A DNA stretch of 23,053 bases from JALSRD01 sp964476595 (GCA_964476595.1 CAYZCL010000050.1:1-23053), one strand, 5' to 3'; positions 7,449 through 15,418 are shown, counted from the first letter of the stretch. The notes: generated by a model not told the origin, from the sequence alone. Numbers and translations are program-made.

Positions 7449-7485
7449 AAAAAAAAGGCCCGGCCAGCAGACTCTGGGACCGGGC
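7449..7485 (-). terminator. Rho-independent terminator after rpsU
   Basis: On the minus strand a stem of GCCCGG with CCGGGC (7480-7485 and 7458-7463) is extended by an inner CCAG/CTGG pairing (7464-7467 with 7474-7477). A run of eight T (7456-7449) follows. It lies 20 nt after the rpsU stop and ends 4 nt before the folC start. Confidence 0.85.
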
Positions 7486-7504
7486 GGGCTATGAAAAGCG
7501 ATGA

Positions 7505-7717
7505 TTATCGGCCGTAGCGGTATTTGGCCTTGGCCGCGGCGATACGCTGGCGGCGCAGTGCCTCGCGCTGTTTGCGGCGCCGGTACTCGCTGGGCTTCTC
7601 GTAGCTCTTTTTGAGCTTGAGCCGCTTGAAAAGGCCATCGTTCTGAATCTTCTTCTTCAGGATTCGCATGGCCTTTTCAAGGTCGTTGTCGATGACTTTG
7701 ACCTCGATTTCCTTCAA
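7505..7717 (-). CDS. rpsU: 30S ribosomal protein S21
   Basis: Small basic ribosomal protein bS21, which joins the 30S platform near the anti-Shine-Dalgarno end of 16S rRNA and helps initiation. The sequence matches the family: KEIEVKVIDNDLEKAMRILKKKIQ, DGLFKRLKLKKSYEKPSE, then an Arg/Lys-rich tail. I prefer TTG 7717 (70 residues), because AAGGGGTGAG sits at correct spacing before it and the product then starts MKEIEV. GTG at 7726 (73 residues) overlaps that same ribosome-binding site and is less likely. The gene has its own promoter, a small leader hairpin and a strong terminator, so it is a single-gene unit. The divergence of the N-terminus from short S21 forms is normal in this phylum. Confidence 0.92.
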   Translation of the reverse strand: MKEIEVKVIDNDLEKAMRILKKKIQNDGLFKRLKLKKSYEKPSEYRRRKQREALRRQRIAAAKAKYRYGR

Positions 7718-7737
7718 ATATCTCACCCCTTTTCCGT

Positions 7738-7755
7738 ACCGGCAAAACCGCCGGT
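7738..7755 (-). promoter_or_regulatory. Leader hairpin upstream of rpsU
   Basis: ACCGGC and GCCGGT form a perfect 6-bp stem with a 6-nt loop in the rpsU leader, about 20 nt before the preferred TTG start. Its position just above the ribosome-binding site would suit translational feedback. That role is inference only. Confidence 0.35.
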
Positions 7756-7785
7756 CAAAATTTTACTCCGGATTCAAACCCAAAA

Positions 7786-7814
7786 AATATACACCAATTG
7801 GGGCCACCTGGCAA
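7786..7814 (-). promoter_or_regulatory. Promoter of rpsU
   Basis: On the minus strand TTGCCA (RC of 7809-7814) and TATATT (RC of 7786-7791) are spaced by 17 bp, each five of six to the sigma70 consensus. Transcription would start near 7780, giving a leader of about 60 nt that contains the hairpin. Confidence 0.65.
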
Positions 7815-7821
7815 GCAAAAA

Positions 7822-9213
7822 TTATGATCGCGGGGGATCCGATGATTTTTCCCGCCGCGCGATGCGCTGCGCCAGGGCCAGGGCCGAAGCGCGGTCGGTG
7901 ACTTCGCCGGTCAGCAGCGCCCTGCGGATCTCGGCCAGGATGCGGGAAAAGAGCGGGGAGGGTGTCAGCCCCAGGTCCCGCACCAGGTCGTGACCGTTTA
8001 TCGGAAGCGGGCGCGCAAGGCGCGGGGCGGCTTCACGCCGGAAACGTTCCAGCAGGTCCGCCGCAAAGGCGGGGAATGTATCGTCGGCGCCCGTGCCCTT
8101 TCCGGCGTGGTCGGCCAGCGAGAGCAGCAGCACGTCGGGGGTGCGGCGCCCGCAACGGATGAAAAAGCGGGCCAGAGCGCGTGCGCTCAGCTGCCCGCGC
8201 CCGCTGAGCAGGTAGAGCTGCAGGGGGCGCAGGTGGTTTTCCACCAGGAAGCACAGCTGCTCCTTTTCCAGGGACGAGCAGCGCAGGCGGTCGGCGATGC
8301 CCGCGGTCAGCTGCGCGCCCGTTGCGGCGTGGCCGTGGAAGTGCACGGCGGTGCCCCGGGCGGTGCGCGCCGCGGGTTTGCCGACGTCGTGCAGCAGCAT
8401 GGCGCACTTCAGCGTGGCCGCGTCCACGGTGGCCGTCGAGACCAGTTCGGCGGCGCCCGCGTCCGCCGTCGTTCCCTCCAGCGCGCTCTCCAGGAAACCG
8501 TAGGCCGCCAGGGTGTGCTGCCAGACGTCGTAGCGGTGGTGCCGGTTCTGCCTGCAGCCCACCAGGGGCGCCAGTTCCGGAAAGATCGCGAAGAGCAGGC
8601 CGGTGCGCGCCATTTGCGCCAGGTAGGCGTGGGAGGCCGACGCCCGGAAGAACTTGACGAGTTCCTCGTGGATGCGTTCGGGCGCGGCGGCCGTGATGCG
8701 CCGCGCCAGCGAACCGATGGCGTCGGCGGTCTGCGCCTCCACCTCGAAGCCGAGGGCCGCCCCGATGCGGAAGGCCCGCAGCATGCGCAGCGGGTCGGCT
8801 TCCAGGCTGCGACGCGAGACCATGCGGATACGGCCGGTGCGGATGTCGTCGCGGCCGCCGGTGACGTCCACGATGCGCCGGGTGCCGACCTCCAGCGCCA
8901 GGGCGTTGACGGTGAAATCCCGGCGCCGCAGGTCGCTTTCGATGGAACCGCCTTCCAGCGGGCAGACGTCGTAGACCAGGCCGGGGATCACCACCCGGTA
9001 GACCATCTTGCCGGGTTTTCCCAGCGCGACCAGCCTGCCGCCCGTGCCCTCGGCCAGGCGCCGGGCGTATTGCCGCGGGTCGGCGGCGGTGGCCAGGTCG
9101 CAGTCCGTGGGGGTCTTGCCCAGCAGGAGGTCGCGCAGGGTCCCCCCCACCACGTAAACGCCGCGTTCAGGCGGCAGTCGTCGTGTCCATCGATGCAGAA
9201 AAACCTCGTCCAC
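7822..9213 (-). CDS. CCA tRNA nucleotidyltransferase / poly(A) polymerase family, with HD domain
   Basis: Class II nucleotidyltransferase, 463 residues, which adds or repairs the 3' CCA of tRNAs. Visible motifs are GGTLRD (23-28), the catalytic DCD (37-39), RRDFTVNALA, and EADPLRMLRAFR for the head and neck domains. A C-terminal HD domain (LLHDVGKP, H275-D276, with HGHAATG and ENHLRP) gives likely phosphohydrolase activity, as in bacterial CCA enzymes with HD domains. GTG 9213 is chosen because GGGAG lies 7 nt upstream; TTG 9249 has no such site. Motifs alone cannot exclude an A-adding or poly(A) polymerase role: the tRNA-Arg in this window encodes its own CCA, so the enzyme might act only in repair. 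It is followed on the same strand by rpsU after 95 nt. Confidence 0.88.
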   Translation of the reverse strand: MDEVFLHRWTRRLPPERGVYVVGGTLRDLLLGKTPTDCDLATAADPRQYARRLAEGTGGRLVALGKPGKMVYRVVIPGLVYDVCPLEGGSIESDLRRRDFTVNALALEVGTRRIVDVTGGRDDIRTGRIRMVSRRSLEADPLRMLRAFRIGAALGFEVEAQTADAIGSLARRITAAAPERIHEELVKFFRASASHAYLAQMARTGLLFAIFPELAPLVGCRQNRHHRYDVWQHTLAAYGFLESALEGTTADAGAAELVSTATVDAATLKCAMLLHDVGKPAARTARGTAVHFHGHAATGAQLTAGIADRLRCSSLEKEQLCFLVENHLRPLQLYLLSGRGQLSARALARFFIRCGRRTPDVLLLSLADHAGKGTGADDTFPAFAADLLERFRREAAPRLARPLPINGHDLVRDLGLTPSPLFSRILAEIRRALLTGEVTDRASALALAQRIARREKSSDPPRS

Positions 9214-9593
9214 CGGCGTTCTCCCTTCAGGGTGCAAGCCTGTCGGCAACTCCCTGTTTATCCCGAGCGGCCGACTTTGACAAGCGGATTCGCGGCGCGG
9301 ACGGATACGTTATTGTACTTGCCTTCCCGGCGCCTTTTGGCTATTAGGCAGGAAGCGTGCGCGTGCATTCCAGCAGCAGATCTTCAGTCAGGACCCGAAG
9401 CGGGCGTGCCCGCAGTCCGCGTTATCCGTAAAATCATCGTCGATGGAAACGTTTCCGGGGGCCGCGGCGGCTGTCGCCGTCATCCCGGGGGAGCGCCCCG
9501 CTGAAACAGGTGGAAAGGGCTGCCCTGCCGCACTGGTTTTGCCGACAGGGCCCTGGAAGACAAAGTATCGATACCCGGAGGGAACAAATCCAC
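9214..9593. other. Intergenic region between divergent cca-type and LysM genes
   Basis: A 380-base stretch without a convincing gene. It contains a weak candidate promoter for the LysM gene at 9319-9347 (TTGCCT, 17 bp, TATTAG) and a 12-bp perfect palindrome GGAAACGTTTCC at 9445-9456. An in-frame upstream extension of the LysM ORF from 9510 has no start supported by a ribosome-binding site. No riboswitch or RNA gene is recognised. Confidence 0.4.
9319..9347 (+). promoter_or_regulatory. Weak candidate promoter for the LysM gene
   Basis: TTGCCT (9319-9324) and TATTAG (9342-9347) are spaced 17 bp apart, each four of six to consensus. The leader would be about 240 nt, longer than usual. Confidence 0.25.
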
Positions 9594-10262
9594 ATGAAAC
9601 CCGACGACCCCAATGACCATTTCAAGATTCAGCAGGAGGAAGAGCCCGTCGAGAGCGGTGACGATTACCTGGACGCTGATGCCTATTCCAGTCTCAGGAC
9701 CCGCCGCCGCGGCGGCGGTGTCGCCCGCAGCCGGGGACTGATGATCGCCCTGGTGGTGATCGTCCTGGCGCTGCTGGTGTTCCTCTTCTGGTCCATCCCC
9801 AAGCCCCGGCGGGCCTCCCAGGATCCCGCCGTCATGGAAATCAAGACCCAGCTGCAGCAGATGGAGCAACGCCTCAGCACCATCGAGGAAACCCTGGCCG
9901 ACCTGCAGAACCTCAAGACGCAGGTGTCCGCCTCCAATGAACTGACCGGCCGCGTGGACCGGTTCGAGGCGTCGTTTTCCATGCGCCTGGCGGACCTGGA
10001 CCGCAAGGTCTCCGACCTGGAAAAGAAGCTCAGCGAGGCCGCCCTACGCAAGAAGGCGGCGCCCAGGGCCGGGAAAGCGGCCCACCAGCCCAAGAAGAAA
10101 AGCGCCCCCAAGCCGAAGATCCGCTATCATACCGTCGCCGGCGGGGAGACCCTCTACAGAATTTCCCGCAAGTACGGCATCAGCGTGGCCACCCTCAAGA
10201 AGATCAACGGCCTCAAGAGCAACGCCATCCGCAAGGGACAGAAACTGCGGGTGACCCCCTGA
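9594..10262 (+). CDS. Membrane-anchored LysM-domain protein with coiled coil
   Basis: A 222-residue protein with an acidic cytoplasmic N-terminus, one membrane segment (about 49-66, LMIALVVIVLALLVFLFW) after an Arg-rich stretch, a long coiled coil (about 80-152), a basic Lys/Pro/Ala linker and a C-terminal LysM domain (about 176-221: YHTVAGGETLYRISRKYGISVATLKKINGL in outline). LysM domains bind the glycan of peptidoglycan, so the protein probably spans from inner membrane to cell wall. No catalytic domain is present, so it is more likely a structural or scaffolding part than a hydrolase. ATG 9594 follows GGAGGGAAC at a rather long spacing (about 8-11 nt). It converges with the acyltransferase-hydrolase gene, with stops 10 nt apart. 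Confidence 0.85.
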   Translation: MKPDDPNDHFKIQQEEEPVESGDDYLDADAYSSLRTRRRGGGVARSRGLMIALVVIVLALLVFLFWSIPKPRRASQDPAVMEIKTQLQQMEQRLSTIEETLADLQNLKTQVSASNELTGRVDRFEASFSMRLADLDRKVSDLEKKLSEAALRKKAAPRAGKAAHQPKKKSAPKPKIRYHTVAGGETLYRISRKYGISVATLKKINGLKSNAIRKGQKLRVTP

Positions 10263-10272
10263 GCTGCGGCCG

Positions 10273-12429
10273 CTACAGACGGCGCAAGAAGTCGTAGATG
10301 GCCTGGTGCACGATTTCGGCGCCGGGCCCCAGCAGGATGCCGTGGCGCTCGAAGTTGACCAGCAGGTAGCGTTTGTCTTCCGAGCCCAGCTGTTCGAAAA
10401 TGCGCCGCGCGCCGCGCTCGTCCACCACCGGGTCGCGGTGGGACTGCACCAGCAGGGCGGGCACGGTGATCTGCGGCAGCTTCTTCTCGACGTCGGCGGC
10501 CAGCTGTTCGAGTTCCCGGATGCCCGCCACCGGGTTACGGTGGTAGTTGATGTGGGGGTTTTCGGGGCTGTTGTCGACGAACTCCCGGCGGGCCTCCTCG
10601 ATGTGCATCTTCTCCAGCAGGCGGTTCCAGGTATCGATGGCCGGCGCAAAGCGGGCCGCGAAATCCTGCAGTTTCAGGGGCGGGGAGACGGCGAAGACGC
10701 CGGCCATGTCGTCGACGCGCGCGGCCAGGTCCAGGGCCAGCGTGGCCCCGTTGGAAAAGCCGCCGGCCACCACCTGGCGGCAGGTGTTGCGCAGGATGAT
10801 GTAGCCCTCCTCGGCCGACTCGATCCAGTCCATGCGGGTGCGCAGCGCCAGGTCGTCCGGCGAGGTACCGTGCCCCTTGATACGCGCCACGTAGACGGTG
10901 AACCCCTTCCTGCCCAGAAAGCGCGCCAGTTCGGCCATCTCCGGCGGGCTCGCCAGGTAGCCGTGCAGCAGCAGCACCCCCGTGCGGCGGCGGAAGCCGC
11001 GCACCATGAAGGGCCGGCCGACGGACTTGTCCTTGCTCTCGCCGGCCACGTGGAATTCGGCGTAGTCGCGGTCGTACTCCTTCCGGACAGCGGTTTCCAG
11101 CCAGAGCACCAGCTGCTTGCGCACCAGGCGGGGCGACAGCCGCGCCAGGCGTTTGAGGCGGCGCCGCAGGCGGGTGAGGGGCTCGATTTCGTTGGCGATG
11201 ACGGCCATGGGGTTTTCCACGCGGATACGGTGGAAATCCCAGTCCTGCATGCGGGCCATGTCGCGGCGCACCAGGGCGCCGTTACGCACCTCGACGATGT
11301 CGCGTTCGGTCAGCAGGTCCAGGAAATCGTGGAAGCGGCCGAAGCGGTCGTCGGTGAGCAGGTGGGTCTGCTTGTGTTCCAGGCTGGCGTGGCGGTTCAG
11401 GTCCAGCCCCTCGAAGGCCTCGGTGGCCGCCAGGAACAGGCGCCGCCGGAGATCGTCCAGGGCGATGCGCCTGGACGGGCTCAGCTCGATGAGGGCCGCC
11501 AGCAGGTGATCGGAGTTGACCGTGGTCATGCGGTAGATGTCGGACATGTAGCGCTGCATGAGGCGCCAGGCCTCGCGGCGCAGGTCGGGCAGCGAGGGGA
11601 TCTCGTCGTCGAAATCGAAGCGCTCGCCGGACTCGATGTCCGAGCAGATCGGGTCGTCGCACAGGTAGTCGCCGGCCCGCAGGGGACGGCCGAAACGCAG
11701 GTCCACGTCCACCCCCGAGATCAGCATGGTCCCCTCGGTCATCAGCTCTTCCATGGCCCGCGGCGAAAGGTCGTCGCTCAGGCGCTGGGCCAGGGTCGTG
11801 AGGATGTTTTCGCGGGCGCGGATGGGAAAGTAGGTGACGTTCACCGGCACGATAAAGGTTTCCACCGTCAGCACGCGCTCCAGGTCGTCGGGCTCCAGGC
11901 CGAAGAGTGCGATCAGGCGGTGGGCCTCGTCGGGGTTGGTGCGCAGCAAGGCCCGGATGCGTCGCCGGTAGAACTCGGTGCGCAGGGCAAGGGTGGCGGC
12001 ACCGGTATGCGGCGGGTGGCGCCCCTCGGCCGAGGAAACCATGAAGCGGCCGCGCTCCAGCAGCTTCTTGTTTTTCACCATGCAGCCCTCCGGGTAGATG
12101 ATCCAGGAGGCCTCGGCGGTGAGCAGGGTCTTGACGATCAGCTCGTCGCGCTCGGGGTCGCGCGTGGAAACCGCCCCCACCGCGTTGAGGTAGTTTCCCA
12201 GGGGGCCCTCGAAGAGTGAGTAGTCGGCCAGCGACCACACCGGCACGTCGGTGATGCGGTAGATGTTGGCGGGCAGCAGCAGCGTCTCCAGGCGCGTGAA
12301 GTGGTTGATCACGAAGATGACGGCGCCGTGGGGAATGTTCTCCTCGCCGTGGCGGTTGACCCTGGCCCTGGACAGCGCCGACAGCAGCTTGACGGCCAGG
12401 CCGGTGGTGCTGTATGCAAAGGGGTTCAT
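10273..12429 (-). CDS. Acyltransferase-alpha/beta hydrolase fusion
   Basis: A 718-residue two-enzyme fusion. ATG 12429 has GGGAGGAGG 5 nt upstream. The N-terminal part is a PlsC/PlsB-type acyltransferase: NHFTRLE (H43, E48) is the HX4D/E-type active site and YPEG (112-115) the acyl-acceptor motif; the block YMSDIYRMTTVNSDHLLAALI resembles the region after the catalytic domain in glycerol-3-phosphate acyltransferases. The C-terminal part (about 480-718) is an alpha/beta hydrolase of the esterase/lipase type: HGYLASP (H489, oxyanion region), nucleophile S559 in GGFSNG, D666 in SHRDP and H696 in ERHG. No signal peptide is seen. It probably moves and removes acyl chains on phospholipids or lysophospholipids, but the substrates are not readable from the sequence. 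It is divergent from the ferredoxin-mnmA-mtaB operon. Confidence 0.85.
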   Translation of the reverse strand: MNPFAYSTTGLAVKLLSALSRARVNRHGEENIPHGAVIFVINHFTRLETLLLPANIYRITDVPVWSLADYSLFEGPLGNYLNAVGAVSTRDPERDELIVKTLLTAEASWIIYPEGCMVKNKKLLERGRFMVSSAEGRHPPHTGAATLALRTEFYRRRIRALLRTNPDEAHRLIALFGLEPDDLERVLTVETFIVPVNVTYFPIRARENILTTLAQRLSDDLSPRAMEELMTEGTMLISGVDVDLRFGRPLRAGDYLCDDPICSDIESGERFDFDDEIPSLPDLRREAWRLMQRYMSDIYRMTTVNSDHLLAALIELSPSRRIALDDLRRRLFLAATEAFEGLDLNRHASLEHKQTHLLTDDRFGRFHDFLDLLTERDIVEVRNGALVRRDMARMQDWDFHRIRVENPMAVIANEIEPLTRLRRRLKRLARLSPRLVRKQLVLWLETAVRKEYDRDYAEFHVAGESKDKSVGRPFMVRGFRRRTGVLLLHGYLASPPEMAELARFLGRKGFTVYVARIKGHGTSPDDLALRTRMDWIESAEEGYIILRNTCRQVVAGGFSNGATLALDLAARVDDMAGVFAVSPPLKLQDFAARFAPAIDTWNRLLEKMHIEEARREFVDNSPENPHINYHRNPVAGIRELEQLAADVEKKLPQITVPALLVQSHRDPVVDERGARRIFEQLGSEDKRYLLVNFERHGILLGPGAEIVHQAIYDFLRRL

Positions 12430-12528
12430 GATCGCCTCCTCCCGGGGCTTGCCGCCCGTCGCGCCGGCCGGCAACCGCCGGGACAGCGTGGGGGTTGTGC
12501 CGGCGCGGCAGATGGTTTATGATGATGC

Positions 12529-12553
12529 CGACGGGTTTAAAATAATCCCGTCG
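12529..12553. promoter_or_regulatory. Inverted repeat in the divergent promoter region
   Basis: CGACGGG and CCCGTCG form a perfect 7-bp inverted repeat around an 11-nt AT-rich centre containing TAAAAT. It lies 35 nt before the ferredoxin start and about 100 nt before the acyltransferase start. No T-run follows in either direction, so it is more like an operator than a terminator. Confidence 0.4.
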
Positions 12554-12587
12554 CCCCAAAAAATAAAGCACTTTCCGGAGACCCGCC

Positions 12588-13013
12588 GTGTATTCCAAGA
12601 TACTGATCCTCAAGTTCCCGCCCACCGAGGTGGAAAAGCCCATCGTCTGTTCGCTGGCCAGGGAGTACGATCTGACGTTCAATATCCTCAACGCCGCCAT
12701 CCTGCCCCGCAAGGAAGGCGTCATGGTGCTCGAACTGGCCGGCACCCGCAAGAACTTCAAGCAGGGCGTCAGCTACCTCAAGAGCCAGGGGGTCAAGGTG
12801 CAGAACGCCTCGCAGGAGGTCAAGCGCGACGAGAAGAAGTGCACCCACTGCGGCGCCTGCACGGCGGTGTGCCCCACCGGCGCCCTGCAGGTGCAGCGGC
12901 CCGAAATGGTGGTGGCCTTCGACGAGCGGAAGTGCTCGGTGTGCGAGCTTTGCGTGCCGGCCTGCCCCACGCGCGCCATGTTGGTGCGCCCCGTCAACCA
13001 GACCTTTTTCTGA
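12588..13013 (+). CDS. NIL-domain 2[4Fe-4S] ferredoxin
   Basis: A 141-residue protein. The N-terminal 75 residues form a NIL domain, a ferredoxin-like fold also found at the end of methionine ABC transporter ATPases; the naming motif NIL is visible at 32-34 (TFNILNA). The C-terminal half is a bacterial 2[4Fe-4S] ferredoxin with C85, C88, C91, C95 and C116, C119, C122, C126. GTG 12588 has CGGAG 8 nt upstream. NIL-ferredoxins are known partners in homocysteine and other sulfur-transfer pathways in anaerobes. Here the gene stops 1 nt before mnmA, so coupling to tRNA thiolation is likely from context. Cytoplasmic; no export signal. Confidence 0.9.
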   Translation: MYSKILILKFPPTEVEKPIVCSLAREYDLTFNILNAAILPRKEGVMVLELAGTRKNFKQGVSYLKSQGVKVQNASQEVKRDEKKCTHCGACTAVCPTGALQVQRPEMVVAFDERKCSVCELCVPACPTRAMLVRPVNQTFF

Positions 13014-13014
13014 T

Positions 13015-14100
13015 ATGGCCTCCGCCGTCGTCGCCGTGGCCCTCTCCGGGGGCGTGGACTCGCTGGTGGCCGCCCATCTGCTCCGCGAGGCGGGATACCG
13101 CCTGCGGGGCCTGCACTTCGTGACCGGTTTCGAAACCCCCGGGGACGCCTCCGGCGACATCGCGGATGCCGCCCGCCGGCGCATGGCGCGTATCGGCGCA
13201 CAGCTGGGCATCGACGTCGAGATCGTAGACCTGTCACGCGCCTTCCGGCGGGAGGTGGTGGACTACTTCGTCGGGTCTTACGCCGCCGGCAGAACGCCCA
13301 ACCCCTGCCTGGTCTGCAACCCGCGCATCAAGTTCGGAGAACTGCTCTCGCACGCCCGCCGGCGGGGGGCCGGGTACCTGGCCACCGGCCACTACGCCCG
13401 GGCGGTGAGGGACGCCGACGGGCGCGTGCGCCTGTACCGCGGTCGCGACGTCGGCAAGGATCAGTCCTACTTTCTGGCGCGCCTTTCCGTCCCGCAGCTG
13501 GAAAGGGCCCTGTTTCCGTTGGGGGAGATGACCAAGGACGCCGTCAAGGATCTGGCCCGGCGCAGGGGGCTGGCGCCGGTGACCGACCAGGAGAGCCAGG
13601 ATGTGTGTTTCATTCGCGGCGGAGGCTACGCGGCGTTCCTGGCGCGCCTCGGGCTGGCCGGCGAGAGCGGTCCCATCGAGACCGTCGACGGGCGCGTCAT
13701 CGGCGCGCACCGCGGCCTGCAGCGCTTTACCATCGGCCAGCGCCGCGGGATCGACTGCCCGGCGCCGGAACCTTACTACGTGGTGCGCATCGACGTGCGC
13801 CGCAACCGGCTGGTGGTGGGCGGGCGCGAGGATCTGTACGCTCCCGGTTGCCGCGTGACAGAAATCAACTGGATCGCCGGGGCGCCGCGGCGGGCGTTTG
13901 AATGCGCCGTCAAGATCCGCTACCGGCACCGGGCCGTGGCCTGCCGCGTCACGCCGGAGGGGACGCATGCGGCGGTGGTGCTTTTCCAGTCCCCCCAGGC
14001 GGCCGTGACCCCGGGGCAGGCAGCCGTCTTTTACGCCGGCGAAGAAGTACTGGGGGGCGGCTGGATCGCGGCACAAAACGGGGAGCAGACAGGACCGTGA
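13015..14100 (+). CDS. mnmA: tRNA-specific 2-thiouridylase
   Basis: MnmA (TrmU) makes 2-thiouridine at the wobble position 34 of tRNA-Lys, -Glu and -Gln by adenylating U34 and transferring persulfide sulfur. The 361-residue length is normal. The PP-loop SGGVDS is at 11-16; the catalytic cysteines are C98 in NPCLVCN and C198 in SQDVCFI, with GHYAR and GKDQSYFL between them and a C-terminal beta-barrel. C101, the second Cys of NPCxxC, is also present; it is found in a subset of MnmA proteins, some of which may bind an Fe-S cluster. The ATG lies 1 nt after the ferredoxin stop and 4 nt separate its stop from mtaB, so the three are translated together. No sulfur-relay gene other than the ferredoxin is in the window. 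Confidence 0.95.
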   Translation: MASAVVAVALSGGVDSLVAAHLLREAGYRLRGLHFVTGFETPGDASGDIADAARRRMARIGAQLGIDVEIVDLSRAFRREVVDYFVGSYAAGRTPNPCLVCNPRIKFGELLSHARRRGAGYLATGHYARAVRDADGRVRLYRGRDVGKDQSYFLARLSVPQLERALFPLGEMTKDAVKDLARRRGLAPVTDQESQDVCFIRGGGYAAFLARLGLAGESGPIETVDGRVIGAHRGLQRFTIGQRRGIDCPAPEPYYVVRIDVRRNRLVVGGREDLYAPGCRVTEINWIAGAPRRAFECAVKIRYRHRAVACRVTPEGTHAAVVLFQSPQAAVTPGQAAVFYAGEEVLGGGWIAAQNGEQTGP

Positions 14101-14104
14101 TGAG

Positions 14105-15418
14105 ATGAAGCCATCGGCAAATAAACAGGCGGTGCCGCGCACCTTTCGCATCACCACGCTGGGGTGTAAGGTCAACCAGTTCGAGTCCGCCGACCTGGCC
14201 GAGCGCCTGCGGCGGCGGGGCTGGCGTCCGGCCGCTGAGGGGGAAACCGCCGAGGTGCACATCGTCAACAGCTGCACGGTCACCGGGAGGGCCTCCACGC
14301 AGTCGCGCCAGGCTGTGCGGCGGGCCGTCCGCGAGGCCCCGTGCAGCCGGGTGGTGGTCACCGGGTGCTACGCCCAGACGCGCCCGGAAGAACTGGCCGC
14401 CATCGAGGGCATCGCGGCCGTGGTGGGCCACGAGGCGAAGTTTTCGCTGGCCGAAAGCCTCGACCGCGGCCGCGTCGCGCCGGCCCGGTCCAGCGACCCC
14501 TTCACCGAACGCCCCCTGGGCGCCTTCGCCGGCCGCACGCGGCCTTTCCTGAAGATACAGGACGGCTGCGACGCCTTCTGCAGCTACTGCATCGTCCCTT
14601 ACGCCCGCGGGCGCAGCCGCAGCATGCCGGCCCACAAGGTGCTCGAAGCCCTGGAACGTTACCACCGCAGCGGTTACCGCGAAGTGGTGCTGTGCGGCAT
14701 TCACCTGGGGGCCTGGGGGCAGGATTTGGCGCCGGCCGCCTCGCTCGCCGGGCTGCTGGCGGACATCGACCACCGTGGCGTCGTGGCGCGCGTGCGCTTG
14801 AGTTCCATCGAACCGCGGGAGCTGACCGGGGACATCGTCGCGCGCGTGGCCGCCTCCGAACGGTTCTGCCGCCATTTTCACATTCCGCTGCAGAGCGGCG
14901 ACGACGACATCCTGCGGCGCATGAAGCGGCCCTACGACGCGGCTTTTTTCGCCCGGCTGGTCAACGACATCCACCGCCGCATCCCCGACGCCGGCATCGG
15001 GGTGGACGTGCTGGTGGGCTTTCCGGGAGAGAGCGAAGCGGCGTTCGAAAACACCCGCCGGCTGATCGCGTCGCTGCCGGTGACCTACCTGCACGTTTTT
15101 CCCTTTTCACCCCGCGAGGGCACACCGGCGGCGACCTTCGCGGGACGGGTGGACCCCCGCCGGGTGCGGGAGCGCTGCCGCGTCATGCGGGAACTGGGCG
15201 CGACCAAGCGGCGCGCGTTTTACCGGCGCCACATCGGCCGTGAGGTCGAAATCCTGGTGGAGGCGCGACGTGACGCGGCCAGCGGGCTGCTCAAGGGCGT
15301 GAGCACGAACTACATCCCGGTGCGCGTGGACGGCGGAGACGAACTGAAAAACCGCCTGGTGCGGGTGCGCTGCCGGCGCCTCGACCCCGATGACACGGTG
15401 ACGGCGGAAATCGTTTGA
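14105..15418 (+). CDS. mtaB: tRNA t6A37 methylthiotransferase
   Basis: MtaB-type radical-SAM methylthiotransferase, 437 residues, which adds a methylthio group to N6-threonylcarbamoyladenosine at position 37 of tRNAs reading ANN codons. The N-terminal cluster cysteines are C21 (LGCKVNQFES), C57 (NSCTVT) and C88 (GCYAQ). The radical-SAM motif is C155, C159, C162 (CDAFCSYC). IPLQSGDD, VGFPGE and a C-terminal TRAM-like domain follow. The LGCKVNQ start and lack of the MiaB-specific blocks favour MtaB over MiaB or RimO. It begins 4 nt after mnmA in the same operon. A run of T after the stop (15423-15434) has no hairpin before it, so I do not call a terminator. Confidence 0.93.
   Translation: MKPSANKQAVPRTFRITTLGCKVNQFESADLAERLRRRGWRPAAEGETAEVHIVNSCTVTGRASTQSRQAVRRAVREAPCSRVVVTGCYAQTRPEELAAIEGIAAVVGHEAKFSLAESLDRGRVAPARSSDPFTERPLGAFAGRTRPFLKIQDGCDAFCSYCIVPYARGRSRSMPAHKVLEALERYHRSGYREVVLCGIHLGAWGQDLAPAASLAGLLADIDHRGVVARVRLSSIEPRELTGDIVARVAASERFCRHFHIPLQSGDDDILRRMKRPYDAAFFARLVNDIHRRIPDAGIGVDVLVGFPGESEAAFENTRRLIASLPVTYLHVFPFSPREGTPAATFAGRVDPRRVRERCRVMRELGATKRRAFYRRHIGREVEILVEARRDAASGLLKGVSTNYIPVRVDGGDELKNRLVRVRCRRLDPDDTVTAEIV

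Noticed and set aside
9445..9456. 12-bp palindrome GGAAACGTTTCC as an operator
   Set aside because: It is isolated, far from any good promoter and single-copy in the window; kept only as a note in the intergenic entry.
10306..12219. Plus-strand ORF of 637 codons opposite the acyltransferase-hydrolase
   Set aside because: Antisense shadow caused by GC-rich third positions; no family features, and the minus-strand frame carries two complete active sites.
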